From contig CBDAPU010000001.1 in the NCBI GenBank assembly GCA_965198875.1, positions 1,178,001-1,242,000 of the forward strand: DNA of 64,000 nt, given 5' to 3'. Within the stretch, counting starts at the first letter, position 1. Each line of letters opens with the position of its first letter. Source of the stretch: CBDAPU01 sp965198875 (GTDB lineage Bacteria > Pseudomonadota > Gammaproteobacteria > Eutrophobiales > Eutrophobiaceae). The position numbers were made by a program, and so were the translations under genes. The notes beneath the pieces were generated by a model. It did no database searches. It was not told the origin of the DNA and saw nothing but the letters and a program-made list of their open reading frames with translations. Below, in pieces: positions 20,552 to 28,276 of this stretch.

Positions 20552-20758
20552 ATGACAACACCAGGAGAGGGCGAGAGTATCCCGAATAATCAGGGGGCGT
20601 ATACAATTTCCGGTGATGCGCTGCCCCTGCATTGCCCGCTACCGGAGACGAGTCTGTGGAACTCGCACCCGCGGGTGTATCTGCCCATTGAGGAGACCGG
20701 CCAGGCGAAGTGCCCCTATTGTGGCGCCGAGTTCACCCTGGTCTCGACCACCGCTTAA
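20552..20758 (+). CDS. Small CHCC zinc-finger protein
   Basis: A 68-residue protein with the C-terminal block HPRVYLPIEETGQAKCPYCG. This is the signature of the zf-CHCC domain, which is related to the zinc-binding NDUFS6 subunit of mitochondrial complex I. Candidate ligands are one cysteine (LHCPLP), the His of HPRVYL and the CPYC pair. Its role in bacteria is unknown. It lies between ilvE and the envelope glycosyltransferase cluster. Confidence 0.85.
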   Translation: MTTPGEGESIPNNQGAYTISGDALPLHCPLPETSLWNSHPRVYLPIEETGQAKCPYCGAEFTLVSTTA

Positions 20759-20764
20759 TTCGAC

Positions 20765-21715
20765 TTGAACCCCGGCGCCGGCTCTCTTAGGGCAAGGCCC
20801 TTGGTCATTTGGCAATTATCTGACGGCAAGGCCGGACACATCAGCCAGGCCACCGGCCTGGTGAATGCCCTGCTGGAGCGGGTTGTCGCTGAGGCGCATC
20901 TGCTGGAGGCGCCGTCTTTGCCTGCTTGTATGTATTCCCTGTGCACAAAAAGCTGTGCCTGGGCGGAGGCATTGCCGGCGCCCCATGTGGTCATTGGCGC
21001 CGGTCACGCCACCCATTTACCCATGCTGGCCGCCCGCCGCACCTTCAGGGCGAGGGCTATTGTGTTGATGCGGCCAAGCCTGCCTTTGTCGTGGTTTGAT
21101 CACTGCCTGATCCCGGCCCATGATAACCCGCCAACGGCAAAAAACATCACCATCACCAACGGCGCCATCAACACCATGCGCTATGGCGATAAACATGAAT
21201 GCGAGCGAGGGCTAATACTCATCGGCGGCGGCTCCAGGCATTATCGCTTCGATACCGTGCAGATGATCGCACACATCAAAACGCTGTTATCCGGCGCACC
21301 CGGGCAACACTGGACCCTGTCCACCTCGCCGCGCACACCGGCCGGTTTTGTGGATCACTTGGGTGAGCTTGAATCCGCCGGGGTCGATGTTGTTTTGTGG
21401 CGGCACTGCGATGGCGGCTGGCTGGCAGAAGCGCTGTCCCGGGCCTCTCGTGTCTGGGTGAGCGAAGACAGCATGTCCATGATGTACGAGGCCTTGACCT
21501 CTGGGTGTTGTGTGGGCCTCTTGCCTGTGTCCAGAAAAGGCCGATCACGCATTCACCGGGCCGTTGATACGCTGATCGAAGATCGGCTTGTGACAACGCT
21601 GGCCGACTGGTTGAATAACCGGAGAATGCCCGCACCGGCCCTGCGTCTGGATGAGGCAAACCGTTGTGCTCACATTTTGCTGGAGAAGGGCCTGATACAT
21701 CATGGACACCTCTAA
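20765..21715 (+). CDS. ELM1/GtrOC1-like putative nucleoside-diphosphate-sugar epimerase family
   Basis: Protein of the mitochondrial-fission ELM1 family (PF06258 type), often found in bacterial lipopolysaccharide loci. It has a glycosyltransferase-like two-domain fold. Markers are WQLSDGKAGHISQATGL at the N-terminus, LIGGGSRHYRFD in the middle and WVSEDSMSMMYEALTSG near the C-terminus. The start is uncertain: TTG 20765 (316 residues) or TTG 20801 (304 residues) just before VIWQLSDG; neither has a perfect ribosome site. The biochemical function is not established. Its position at the head of a glycosyltransferase cluster suggests surface polysaccharide or core assembly. Confidence 0.75.
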   Translation: MNPGAGSLRARPLVIWQLSDGKAGHISQATGLVNALLERVVAEAHLLEAPSLPACMYSLCTKSCAWAEALPAPHVVIGAGHATHLPMLAARRTFRARAIVLMRPSLPLSWFDHCLIPAHDNPPTAKNITITNGAINTMRYGDKHECERGLILIGGGSRHYRFDTVQMIAHIKTLLSGAPGQHWTLSTSPRTPAGFVDHLGELESAGVDVVLWRHCDGGWLAEALSRASRVWVSEDSMSMMYEALTSGCCVGLLPVSRKGRSRIHRAVDTLIEDRLVTTLADWLNNRRMPAPALRLDEANRCAHILLEKGLIHHGHL

Positions 21716-21812
21716 AAACAGGGGTGTGAGCGAGACGGCAACGATGCTGGGCAGTCGAGCAAGGTGGCCACAGAGATAGATAGGTGAAACAGAACATCCC
21801 CGGAGGACGCCC

Positions 21813-22940
21813 ATGTCATTAACCGTGCTGCAGGCACTGCCCGCCCTGGAGGTGGGCGGTGTAGAGCGGGGTACGGTTGAGGTCGCCAAAGCATTGGTAG
21901 AGTGTGGACACCGATCTATTGTTATCTCCGGCGGCGGGCGTCTGGTCGGGCAATTACAAAGGCAAGGCAGTGAGCATATTCAACTGCCCATCGGCAAAAA
22001 ATCGCCTTTCACGTTGATGTTGGTAAGAAAGCTGCGGGCGCTGTTGCTGGAGCAACGGGTCGACATCCTGCATGCCCGCTCAAGACTGCCCGCCTGGGTG
22101 GCCTGGCTGGCCTGGAAAAACACTCCGCCCGCCACCCGCCCGGCGTTTATCACCACGGTACATGGCCCGTACACCGTCAACCGCTATAGCGAAATCATGA
22201 TCAGCGGCGAGTATGTTATCGCTGTTTCTGAGTTTATCCGTGATTACATCCTCAACAACTATCCCAGGGCCAATCCGGATAACATTACCGTCATACCCCG
22301 GGGCGTGGATGAGGAGGCGTTCCCCAGGAACCACACCCCGGGCAGGAAGTGGCTGGAGCAGTGGCGCTCAGACTATCCTCGCTTACGGGGCAAACCCCTT
22401 ATCACGCTCCCGGGCAGGATCACGCGCTGGAAAGGCCATGAAGACTTCATCACCATCATGGCCGGCCTGAGAAGGGCCGGCGCCAATGCACAGGGCGTCA
22501 TCGCCGGAGGGGTGGAGCGAGGACATCATCAATTTTATCGGCAATTAAAGGACCGGATGGCGATTGAAGGCCTGGGCGAGGACATCACCTTTCTGGGTCA
22601 TCGGGACGATATGCGCGAGATCCTGTCCGTATCCGATGTGGTGTTGTCTCTGGCGAGAGAGCCTGAGGCGTTTGGCCGAACGGCGCTGGAGGCGCTGTCA
22701 CTCGGCCGGCCGGTTATTGCCTACGACCACGGCGGGGCCAAAGAGGTTCTGGAGAAACTACAGCCAGAGGGGCTGGTCAAACCGGAGCAGATAGCGGCGG
22801 TTGTGGAGAGGGCCCTGCGGTTTTTGAAAACACCGCCCGCCATTGCCGCCAACCGTTATTTCATGTTGCAGGACATGTTATCGAAGACCATCGCCTTGTA
22901 TGCGGCGGCCAAAAGTCAAAAAGCACGGGAAGTATCATGA
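21813..22940 (+). CDS. Glycosyltransferase family 4 protein
   Basis: Retaining GT-B glycosyltransferase, probably building lipopolysaccharide core or a related surface glycan. The 375 residues start TVLQALPALEVGGVERGTVE, with the GGVERG acceptor loop. The C-terminal domain has LPGRITRWKGHEDFI and the nucleotide-sugar EX7E-type block EPEAFGRTALEALSLG. GGAGGA lies 5 nt before ATG 21813. The last 45 nt of the gene form the left part of the 125-bp duplication that flanks restriction-modification island 2, so the gene itself stays complete. Donor and acceptor sugars are unknown. Confidence 0.9.
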   Translation: MSLTVLQALPALEVGGVERGTVEVAKALVECGHRSIVISGGGRLVGQLQRQGSEHIQLPIGKKSPFTLMLVRKLRALLLEQRVDILHARSRLPAWVAWLAWKNTPPATRPAFITTVHGPYTVNRYSEIMISGEYVIAVSEFIRDYILNNYPRANPDNITVIPRGVDEEAFPRNHTPGRKWLEQWRSDYPRLRGKPLITLPGRITRWKGHEDFITIMAGLRRAGANAQGVIAGGVERGHHQFYRQLKDRMAIEGLGEDITFLGHRDDMREILSVSDVVLSLAREPEAFGRTALEALSLGRPVIAYDHGGAKEVLEKLQPEGLVKPEQIAAVVERALRFLKTPPAIAANRYFMLQDMLSKTIALYAAAKSQKAREVS

Positions 22941-23018
22941 GCATCCCTTTTTATATGGCGCCTTTATTATGAGCGAACAACATGTCGCCATTTGCATTCC
23001 CACTTTCAGACGCCCGGC
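22894..23018 (+). repeat. Left copy of 125-bp target duplication
   Basis: This segment and 25160-25284 are 125 bp each with two mismatches (22933 T versus 25199 C; 22955 A versus 25221 G). It spans the last 45 nt plus stop of the GT4 gene, the 28-bp spacer and the first 50 nt of the GT2 gene. Similarity extends 5 bp further left with one more mismatch and stops abruptly on the right at the island. Confidence 0.95.
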
Positions 23019-23022
23019 ATAA
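22969..23022 (+). pseudogene. 5' stub of the GT2 gene left by duplication
   Basis: The left repeat carries the start of the downstream GT2 gene: 17 codons reading MSEQHVAICIPTFRRPA, then TAA formed at the junction with the island. The intact GT2 gene starts in the right repeat at 25235. The stub is a by-product of the duplication and is unlikely to be functional. Confidence 0.85.
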
Positions 23023-23023
23023 A

Positions 23024-23530
23024 TCACTGGTTTTTCCGGCCAAGCAATGATGAAAAGATTTTTAGAACAAAATCTTCATCCTTACACCTTAGTAGCAGAT
23101 CCCAATTATTCCTGGCATTAGGGATCTTGTTCATAGATAAACTTTTTTGACCGAGCTTCTCTATGAGCAATGTTGGTATGAAATAAAAATTAACCTCGCT
23201 ATCGCCATTGCTTTGTATCGATTTAACGCCCACTACAACATCAGAAGTTTTAGTGTTTTGAGTATATTCCTTGACGCCGGACTTATATTCCCTGTCTGTG
23301 CCGCCGCGAATACCGCCCACAAAGGAAACGCCATTGTCTGATGAGATGGTCTTTACCTGAAGCCGGAGAAGATTGCCCGGCTCTATCTCCAGGACAAGGT
23401 CATAAGTAGAGTGCGGCAAATCGACCTGGGAGGCATTAAAGCCTCTTTGTAACAACGCCGCTAACAATCTGTTTTCGTTTGCAAACCCTTTCGCAGAAGC
23501 CAGCTTGCCTTTGTTCTCTTTGCCTGTCAT
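23024..23530 (-). CDS. PD-(D/E)XK endonuclease-like protein, probable restriction enzyme
   Basis: Small 168-residue protein resembling the group I intron-associated PD-(D/E)XK domain (PF11645 type). Candidate catalytic residues are E20 in the first helix, D44 in STYDLVLEI and Q58-V-K60 in LRLQVKT. The C-terminal part has the pattern EYTQNTKTSDVVVGVKS then FYFIP, as in that family. Its ATG overlaps the methyltransferase stop codon in an ATGA, so the two are translationally coupled. Restriction activity is inferred from fold and partner; the target sequence cannot be predicted. Its stop codon lies 5 bp inside the island edge. Confidence 0.75.
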   Translation of the reverse strand: MTGKENKGKLASAKGFANENRLLAALLQRGFNASQVDLPHSTYDLVLEIEPGNLLRLQVKTISSDNGVSFVGGIRGGTDREYKSGVKEYTQNTKTSDVVVGVKSIQSNGDSEVNFYFIPTLLIEKLGQKSLSMNKIPNARNNWDLLLRCKDEDFVLKIFSSLLGRKNQ

Positions 23531-24789
23531 TTTCTTAGCACCAGGATATGATCATTATTGATCCGCTCCTTTCTGGGAACTTTTATGAAATGATTTATGA
23601 TCTCGGAAATAAAGTAGGTCTCGACCTTAAATCCTATGGATGGCGCAACTTCCCTTAAATATTTCCAGGATTCAAACTCAATGCCCCTAACCAGATTGTT
23701 GCCTATGACGATAATGTAACGACCATTATGTTTTAGAACGCGGTAGACTTCTCTCAAATTATCGGCCATGTCCAAAATATATTTAGTGGCTATAAATGCT
23801 CTTCTGGGGTCCTGTTCAAAAATCTTTTTTATGGTCTCATCAGCGAGCGGATAACCCGTCTTTCGGAACTCACGGTAATCTTTTGAGGAGACAATTTCAG
23901 TGCCGATATGCTGGCTTTTCAAGTCTCTTAGGGAGCCGCTTTCAAAGCCCAACCAATAAATTTCTAGCTGGTGTGTTCTGGGATAGTCGACGGCATTCAG
24001 GTAAGGAGGGGATGTTAGCGCCAAATCAAAGGTTCCGTCCTTAAACATAGGCATGCTTGTGGCCTTAGCTCTGGCCGGAATAGTTACCTCTCCATTAAGT
24101 TCCTTGTCCCAAAAATCACACATTCCCTTGATGTTCTTTTCTGAACGCTTTAGAAACAGACTAATGGCATAGCCTGGCGGCACCTGTTTCTGAAGTTTTT
24201 TCCTTATAACTGTACGAGTGCAATTATTATCAGCCTCAGAAACGGCTCTAATGATAGACGAGAAACATACCAGAAAAAAATCCTGGTGTTGTTTCTTTGT
24301 GCTGGATGTTCTGATGCGCTCTTTAATAAATGCCAGCTCGTCTAAAATATAATTCTTGAACCAATTACTGCGATAGGGAAACTCTGGAATTAAATGAGCT
24401 GATTTGCTTGCTTCATAGTTTTCAATCTGACTCTTCAGGGCAACAAAATCGTCAATTAATTGATCTTTGTTAAGCGGGGTTGTTTTGACTTTAGAAATGA
24501 ATCTCGAGAAAGGATCTACATCTATTCCCGCGCTTCTTCTTTCAAGCAACAAGGCCTCGAGGTTGGTTGTACCGCTACCCATGAATGGATCGAGGATGTA
24601 ATCTCCCGGGTTCGAGTATTTTTCTATTAGCCATCGTGGTAGTTCAGGAAAGAATTTAGCGGGGTATTTATGAATTCCGTGGGTATAAGCCTGTTGGTCT
24701 TTGCTTATGAACAAGAAGCTCTTTCCTTCTTCGATAGATAGATCAACTGGAATAGCCCCTTCTATTCTGGTTGTTAGTTCACAATTCAT
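23527..24789 (-). CDS. Type II DNA methyltransferase of island 2
   Basis: DNA methyltransferase with SAM motif DPFMGSGTT at residues 67-75 and catalytic TSPPY at 259-263, followed by LNAVDYPRTHQLE. The motif order (I before IV) and the SPPY-x-N-x-x-D-Y-x-R-T pattern are also seen in the island 1 enzyme, although the rest differs. SPPY suggests N4-cytosine, though N6-adenine cannot be excluded. It starts at ATG 24789 with a strong GGGAG 7-8 nt upstream and is first of a two-gene operon with the endonuclease-like gene. It is AT-rich relative to neighbours. Confidence 0.88.
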   Translation of the reverse strand: MNCELTTRIEGAIPVDLSIEEGKSFLFISKDQQAYTHGIHKYPAKFFPELPRWLIEKYSNPGDYILDPFMGSGTTNLEALLLERRSAGIDVDPFSRFISKVKTTPLNKDQLIDDFVALKSQIENYEASKSAHLIPEFPYRSNWFKNYILDELAFIKERIRTSSTKKQHQDFFLVCFSSIIRAVSEADNNCTRTVIRKKLQKQVPPGYAISLFLKRSEKNIKGMCDFWDKELNGEVTIPARAKATSMPMFKDGTFDLALTSPPYLNAVDYPRTHQLEIYWLGFESGSLRDLKSQHIGTEIVSSKDYREFRKTGYPLADETIKKIFEQDPRRAFIATKYILDMADNLREVYRVLKHNGRYIIVIGNNLVRGIEFESWKYLREVAPSIGFKVETYFISEIINHFIKVPRKERINNDHILVLRK

Positions 24790-25234
24790 TGTTTACTCCC
24801 TTTTTCAAGATAAAAGACTACCCCGGCGTTATGACAATAATAGTGCGCCGATAAAAACGTCCATTGGCTCCATATTTAGCGCTACTCTTTATTTAATAGA
24901 GCAATTTAGCCTGAGGGGATCATTATACATGGTTGTTATGCTTGACATCCCCGAAACATTGTGCTGGCCTTTAGAGGCTTTAGTAGATTAGCCTGATTGC
25001 TAGTTTATGTTAATGTGCTTAGCCAACTGTGAGCTGTCTTGAAAATCATTGCTTGAGTTTTTTTGTGCCGCAAGTCACGGCTCGTTCAGTAGCCGACGGG
25101 CTTGGGTATTCAAGCCCATTTATCAGCACCGCTCTACCGTAAAGTCCGTGAAGTCATCACCTTGTATGCGGCGGCCAAAAGTCAAAAAGCACGGGAAGCA
25201 TCATGAGCATCCCTTTTTATGTGGCGCCTTTATT
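24790..25234. other. Non-coding part of island 2 and junction to GT2
   Basis: No gene is supported here. Positions 24790-25159 belong to the island and include the leader of the methyltransferase (GGGAG just before its ATG) and a perfect hairpin at 25098-25117. Positions 25160-25234 are the right target repeat, holding a second copy of the last codons and stop of the GT4 gene. An open frame from 25049 runs in frame into GT2 but its first 62 codons are island sequence, so they should not be annotated. Confidence 0.6.
25098..25117. repeat. Perfect hairpin near the right end of island 2
   Basis: gggcttg-ggtatt-caagccc has a 7-bp perfect stem and a 6-nt loop. It lies 42 bp inside the right island edge. 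No T-run follows on either side, so it is not a typical terminator. It could be an end-recognition structure or chance. Confidence 0.4.
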
Positions 25235-25284
25235 ATGAGCGAACAACATGTCGCCATTTGCATTCCCACTTTCAGACGCCCGGC
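25160..25284 (+). repeat. Right copy of 125-bp target duplication
   Basis: Second copy of the segment at 22894-23018 with two mismatches. It contains the duplicated GT4 C-terminal codons (reading REAS instead of REVS before the stop) and the functional start of the GT2 gene at 25235. Confidence 0.95.
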
Positions 25285-26152
25285 GTTGTTGGGACAGTGT
25301 CTTGCCTCCATCGGTAGGCTACAGCTACCGGAGCGCCTCCGGGTGAGCGTGTTGGTTGCCGACAACGATGTGCAAAAATCGGCGTTATGTGCCTTTCAAC
25401 AGGCCGCCGCCGATCTACCTTTTGACGCCTGTTATGAGGTCGAGCCGGAGCGGGGCTTGAGCGCCATCAGAAACCATTTGCTGGAGAGGGCGCTGGCCTG
25501 CCGGGCGACACATGTTGCCTTCATTGACGATGATGAGATAGCCCATCCGCTGTGGTTGATAAAGATGATCAGCGGGCTTTTCCAGTATCAGGCGGATGTT
25601 GTCTGTGGGCCAAATATCAGTATCGAAAACCCCGCCGCCGCAGAATTCACCCCTGATCCAAAGCGCCGATCCGGCAGCATCGCCAGGAAAGTGGCCTGCA
25701 ATAATGTGTTATTCAGCCATCTGTTGATATCCCCATGGAACTTGCGTTTTGATCGTTATTTTGACTTTATCGGCGGCGAAGATCATGACTTCTTCCAGCG
25801 CGCAAAAAAGCTGGGTGCAAAGGCGGTATGGATAGCCGATGCGCCTGTCTTTGAAACGATAACGCCAGCAAGAGATACCCGCCGCTATCGGCTCTATCGC
25901 CACTTCAGCGGGGGGATAACCAGTGTTCTGCTACACCGTAAGCATCACGGCTATTTTGCCGCTTGGCCACACTACCTGCTAAAAATCACCGGCAAGTGCA
26001 TGGACGCCCTGGGTCATCTTTTGCTGGCGCCTTTTACTTCACCCGCTGAAAACAGCAATCAATGTATTATCAAGCTGGCCTATGCCGCCGGCTGTCTTTG
26101 TGCTCTCTTCGGCCTTGCCCGTATCATCGTGGCGCCTTACCGGTATGAGTGA
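25235..26152 (+). CDS. Glycosyltransferase family 2 protein
   Basis: Inverting GT-A glycosyltransferase acting on envelope glycans. From ATG 25235 the 305-residue protein begins MSEQHVAICIPTFRRPALL. It has the DND and FIDDDE metal/nucleotide motifs (the DxD equivalent), a GPN turn and a GGEDHDFFQRAKKLG acceptor-site block; two hydrophobic stretches near the C-terminus may bind the membrane. Before the island inserted, the gene lay 28 bp downstream of GT4 and was surely in its operon; now 2.3 kb separate them and the island genes run the other way, so it needs another promoter. No Shine-Dalgarno is evident. Confidence 0.88.
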   Translation: MSEQHVAICIPTFRRPALLGQCLASIGRLQLPERLRVSVLVADNDVQKSALCAFQQAAADLPFDACYEVEPERGLSAIRNHLLERALACRATHVAFIDDDEIAHPLWLIKMISGLFQYQADVVCGPNISIENPAAAEFTPDPKRRSGSIARKVACNNVLFSHLLISPWNLRFDRYFDFIGGEDHDFFQRAKKLGAKAVWIADAPVFETITPARDTRRYRLYRHFSGGITSVLLHRKHHGYFAAWPHYLLKITGKCMDALGHLLLAPFTSPAENSNQCIIKLAYAAGCLCALFGLARIIVAPYRYE

Positions 26153-26351
26153 ACCTGTCCCAGTCTTTGGCTTCGGCCCGGTGTGCTCATGCCCTCTCGC
26201 TCGTGGTTTACTTTTGCCTTTGAGCCCATATCATTGAGATGTGACCCCGGCGCCAACTAAAAAAACAATGAGCGGTTCCGTTAAACCCATTGGGAAGGCG
26301 TAGCGCGCGCTTCATTGAGGGTGGCGCACGGCTTTGTCATCCATCAGGCCC

Positions 26352-27308
26352 ATGGGTAAAAACATCTTGATCATTAAACTGGGCGCCCTGGGCGATGTGG
26401 TTATGGCGAGTGGGTTGATCAAACAGATCAAGCGCCATCACCGGCACGATAACCTCTCGCTTCTCACCAGCCCCGCCTACACCGAGCTGTTTCAGCCTGC
26501 TGATAAATTCGAGCTTGTGACGTACAACAGGAAAAGCCTCCTCGCCACGTTGTCGATCATCAGATGGTGCCGTCAAAAGGGTTTCGCCCGCCTCTACGAT
26601 CTGCAATCCAACGATAGAACGAGGGTTATTTGCAGCCTGTCCGGGATCCCGGAAAAAGTGGGAACCCACCCACATTACCCCTACAACATGCACCCCAACT
26701 CGGTCTACGCGGGGCAATGTCACATCCACAGCAGAATGCTTGAGGTGTTAAGGGCCGCCGGCTTGTCCTTTGCCAACGCCGACCCCTGTCTTTCCCCCGA
26801 CGAACAACATCACAACAGGGCGTCCAGATGGCTACGACAACAGGGGCTTTTGAACCGACGCTTTGTGATCATGCATGGGGGCGCAAGCCGGGGGCATCCG
26901 GAGAAACGCTGGCCTTATTTCTCTGATCTCGCCCTGCGTTTGAAAACCGCAGGGCTGGAAACACTCTGGATAGGCGGCAAGGACGAGGGCGAAACAAACC
27001 GCCTGTTGGCGGAGATAACCGGCGTCAACGGATCGGGGGCGTTTTCCTTGCTTGAGTTGGTCGCATTAACACAACACGCTCGCTTTGCCGTGACCAATGA
27101 TTCCGGTCCTATGCATGTGCTCGCCTGTGGGAAGATCCCGGTATATGGCTTCTTTGGCCCCACCGACTGGCGCCGTAACCATGCGGTAGGGCATAAACAC
27201 CATGTTCTATCCTTAAATCGCAGAGAGCCTGTTTTTCGTGAAACCAACCTGGCGGAGCTTCATGTAGATCATGTTGTTGATATACTGCAATTAACTGCAA
27301 GCATATGA
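26352..27308 (+). CDS. Glycosyltransferase family 9 (heptosyltransferase-like)
   Basis: Predicted to add heptose or another sugar to the lipopolysaccharide inner core at the cytoplasmic face. The start ATG 26352 gives MGKNILIIKLGALGDVVMA, the usual GT9 N-terminus; a TTG at 26334 would add six residues. The C-terminal domain has MHGGASRGHPEKRWP, WIGGKDE and the ADP-heptose site block TNDSGPMHVLACGKIPVYGFFGPT. It converges with the next gene, also GT9. WaaC, WaaF and WaaQ cannot be told apart by reading alone. Confidence 0.88.
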   Translation: MGKNILIIKLGALGDVVMASGLIKQIKRHHRHDNLSLLTSPAYTELFQPADKFELVTYNRKSLLATLSIIRWCRQKGFARLYDLQSNDRTRVICSLSGIPEKVGTHPHYPYNMHPNSVYAGQCHIHSRMLEVLRAAGLSFANADPCLSPDEQHHNRASRWLRQQGLLNRRFVIMHGGASRGHPEKRWPYFSDLALRLKTAGLETLWIGGKDEGETNRLLAEITGVNGSGAFSLLELVALTQHARFAVTNDSGPMHVLACGKIPVYGFFGPTDWRRNHAVGHKHHVLSLNRREPVFRETNLAELHVDHVVDILQLTASI

Positions 27309-27338
27309 AGGAGACCCTGATTTAGCCAGAGACTCCTT
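27308..27338. terminator. Weak inverted repeat between converging GT9 genes
   Basis: aaggag (27308-27313) pairs with ctcctt (27333-27338) around an imperfectly paired interior containing ctg/cag. There is no T-run. It lies between two convergent genes and may be a shared terminator. Confidence 0.3.
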
Positions 27339-27342
27339 GCAC

Positions 27343-28266
27343 TTACTTATACCGATCTGTAACCATCAGATGGTTTGTTATTTTTTCCTTAACCTCATCA
27401 ACCGACAGCTTGGCTATGTCTTCAGATGGCGCAACACACCAACCGGCGAGCTCGCCCCAGGGGTGATAGCGCCCGGGCTCGCCCGGGCCAAACAGCGTAA
27501 ACGAGGGGGTCTTCACCGCACTCGCTATGTGGCCGAGCCCTGAGTCGTTGCCAATGAACAAGGCTGCCTTGCTGATCACCGCTGCCGCCTGCAAGATGCT
27601 GGTGCGCCCGCATAAATTAAAACAGGGAAGCGTTATAGTCGCTGCTATCTGCTGTGCATGGCGGCTATCCTGATCGTTGCCGAGCAGGACGATGGCGTCA
27701 AAATCCGCAACAAGCCTGTTTAGAAGTGATGAGTAATTCTCCGCCGGCCATATTTTTTTATCCGAGTTCCCGCCCGGGCCCACGCACAACCACCTCGCTC
27801 CCGGGAGGGTTCGGCAAAACCCTCTCGCATATACCTCATCCGTATCACCCAGCCACAGGGTCGGGGCCGGACATGCCCTGCCGTTGCTGATCTCTGAGAC
27901 GGCGGCAAAATGCTTCTCCACTGCATGTGTTAAATGGGGACTGTCCTTTTTGGTGAACTTCTCTCTCGCCCTGATCAGATACGTTAAAACATCGGTGCGT
28001 AAATCCACCAGCACGGCATAGTGTTTTCCCCTCATGTCATACAACAGGGACAATGTGCCGTGCAACAGCTTGTGCTTTTGTTTATGGTAGATATCGCCGC
28101 GGTATGGGCAGTGCTTGAATATGATTGCAGAGCGCGCATCGCCGATAATATCGATGGTCGCATCGGGATAATGCTGATTTAAGAGCTGTAGGACCGGGGT
28201 GGTCAGTATGGCGTCACCAATGTTGCTCAAGGTAACAAACAAGACCCTCTCACCCCTGCCAGTCAC
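27343..28266 (-). CDS. Glycosyltransferase family 9 protein
   Basis: Second GT9 transferase of the cluster. It shows VLFVTLSNIGDAILTTPVLQ at the start and, in the C-terminal domain, GPGGNSDKKIWPAENYSSL, VLLGNDQDS and GNDSGLGHIASAVKTPSFTLFGP. An open frame reaches 28350, but that overlaps mnmE by 74 bp. GTG 28266 lies 10 nt beyond the mnmE stop and has GAGGTGG about 6 nt upstream, so 307 residues are more likely. It follows mnmE on the minus strand and is probably cotranscribed with it. The acceptor is unknown. Confidence 0.85.
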   Translation of the reverse strand: MTGRGERVLFVTLSNIGDAILTTPVLQLLNQHYPDATIDIIGDARSAIIFKHCPYRGDIYHKQKHKLLHGTLSLLYDMRGKHYAVLVDLRTDVLTYLIRAREKFTKKDSPHLTHAVEKHFAAVSEISNGRACPAPTLWLGDTDEVYARGFCRTLPGARWLCVGPGGNSDKKIWPAENYSSLLNRLVADFDAIVLLGNDQDSRHAQQIAATITLPCFNLCGRTSILQAAAVISKAALFIGNDSGLGHIASAVKTPSFTLFGPGEPGRYHPWGELAGWCVAPSEDIAKLSVDEVKEKITNHLMVTDRYK

Positions 28267-28276
28267 GGCAGCCACC

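Larger units (their letters stand above)
23019..25159 (-). mobile_element. Restriction-modification island 2 inserted with long target duplication
   Basis: A 2141-bp insert lies between two 125-bp direct repeats derived from the GT4/GT2 junction. It carries a methyltransferase and a small PD-(D/E)XK protein on the minus strand, against the direction of the host operon, and about 370 bp of non-coding DNA. There is no transposase, integrase or terminal inverted repeat. Insertion of restriction-modification genes with long target duplication has been described by comparative genomics in other bacteria; this fits that pattern. Its lower GC content than the flanks supports foreign origin. Confidence 0.85.

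Noticed and set aside
22894..25284. Classical transposon or integron explaining the direct repeats
   Set aside because: No transposase, integrase, inverted terminal repeats or attC-like sites; the repeats are far longer than transposon target duplications.
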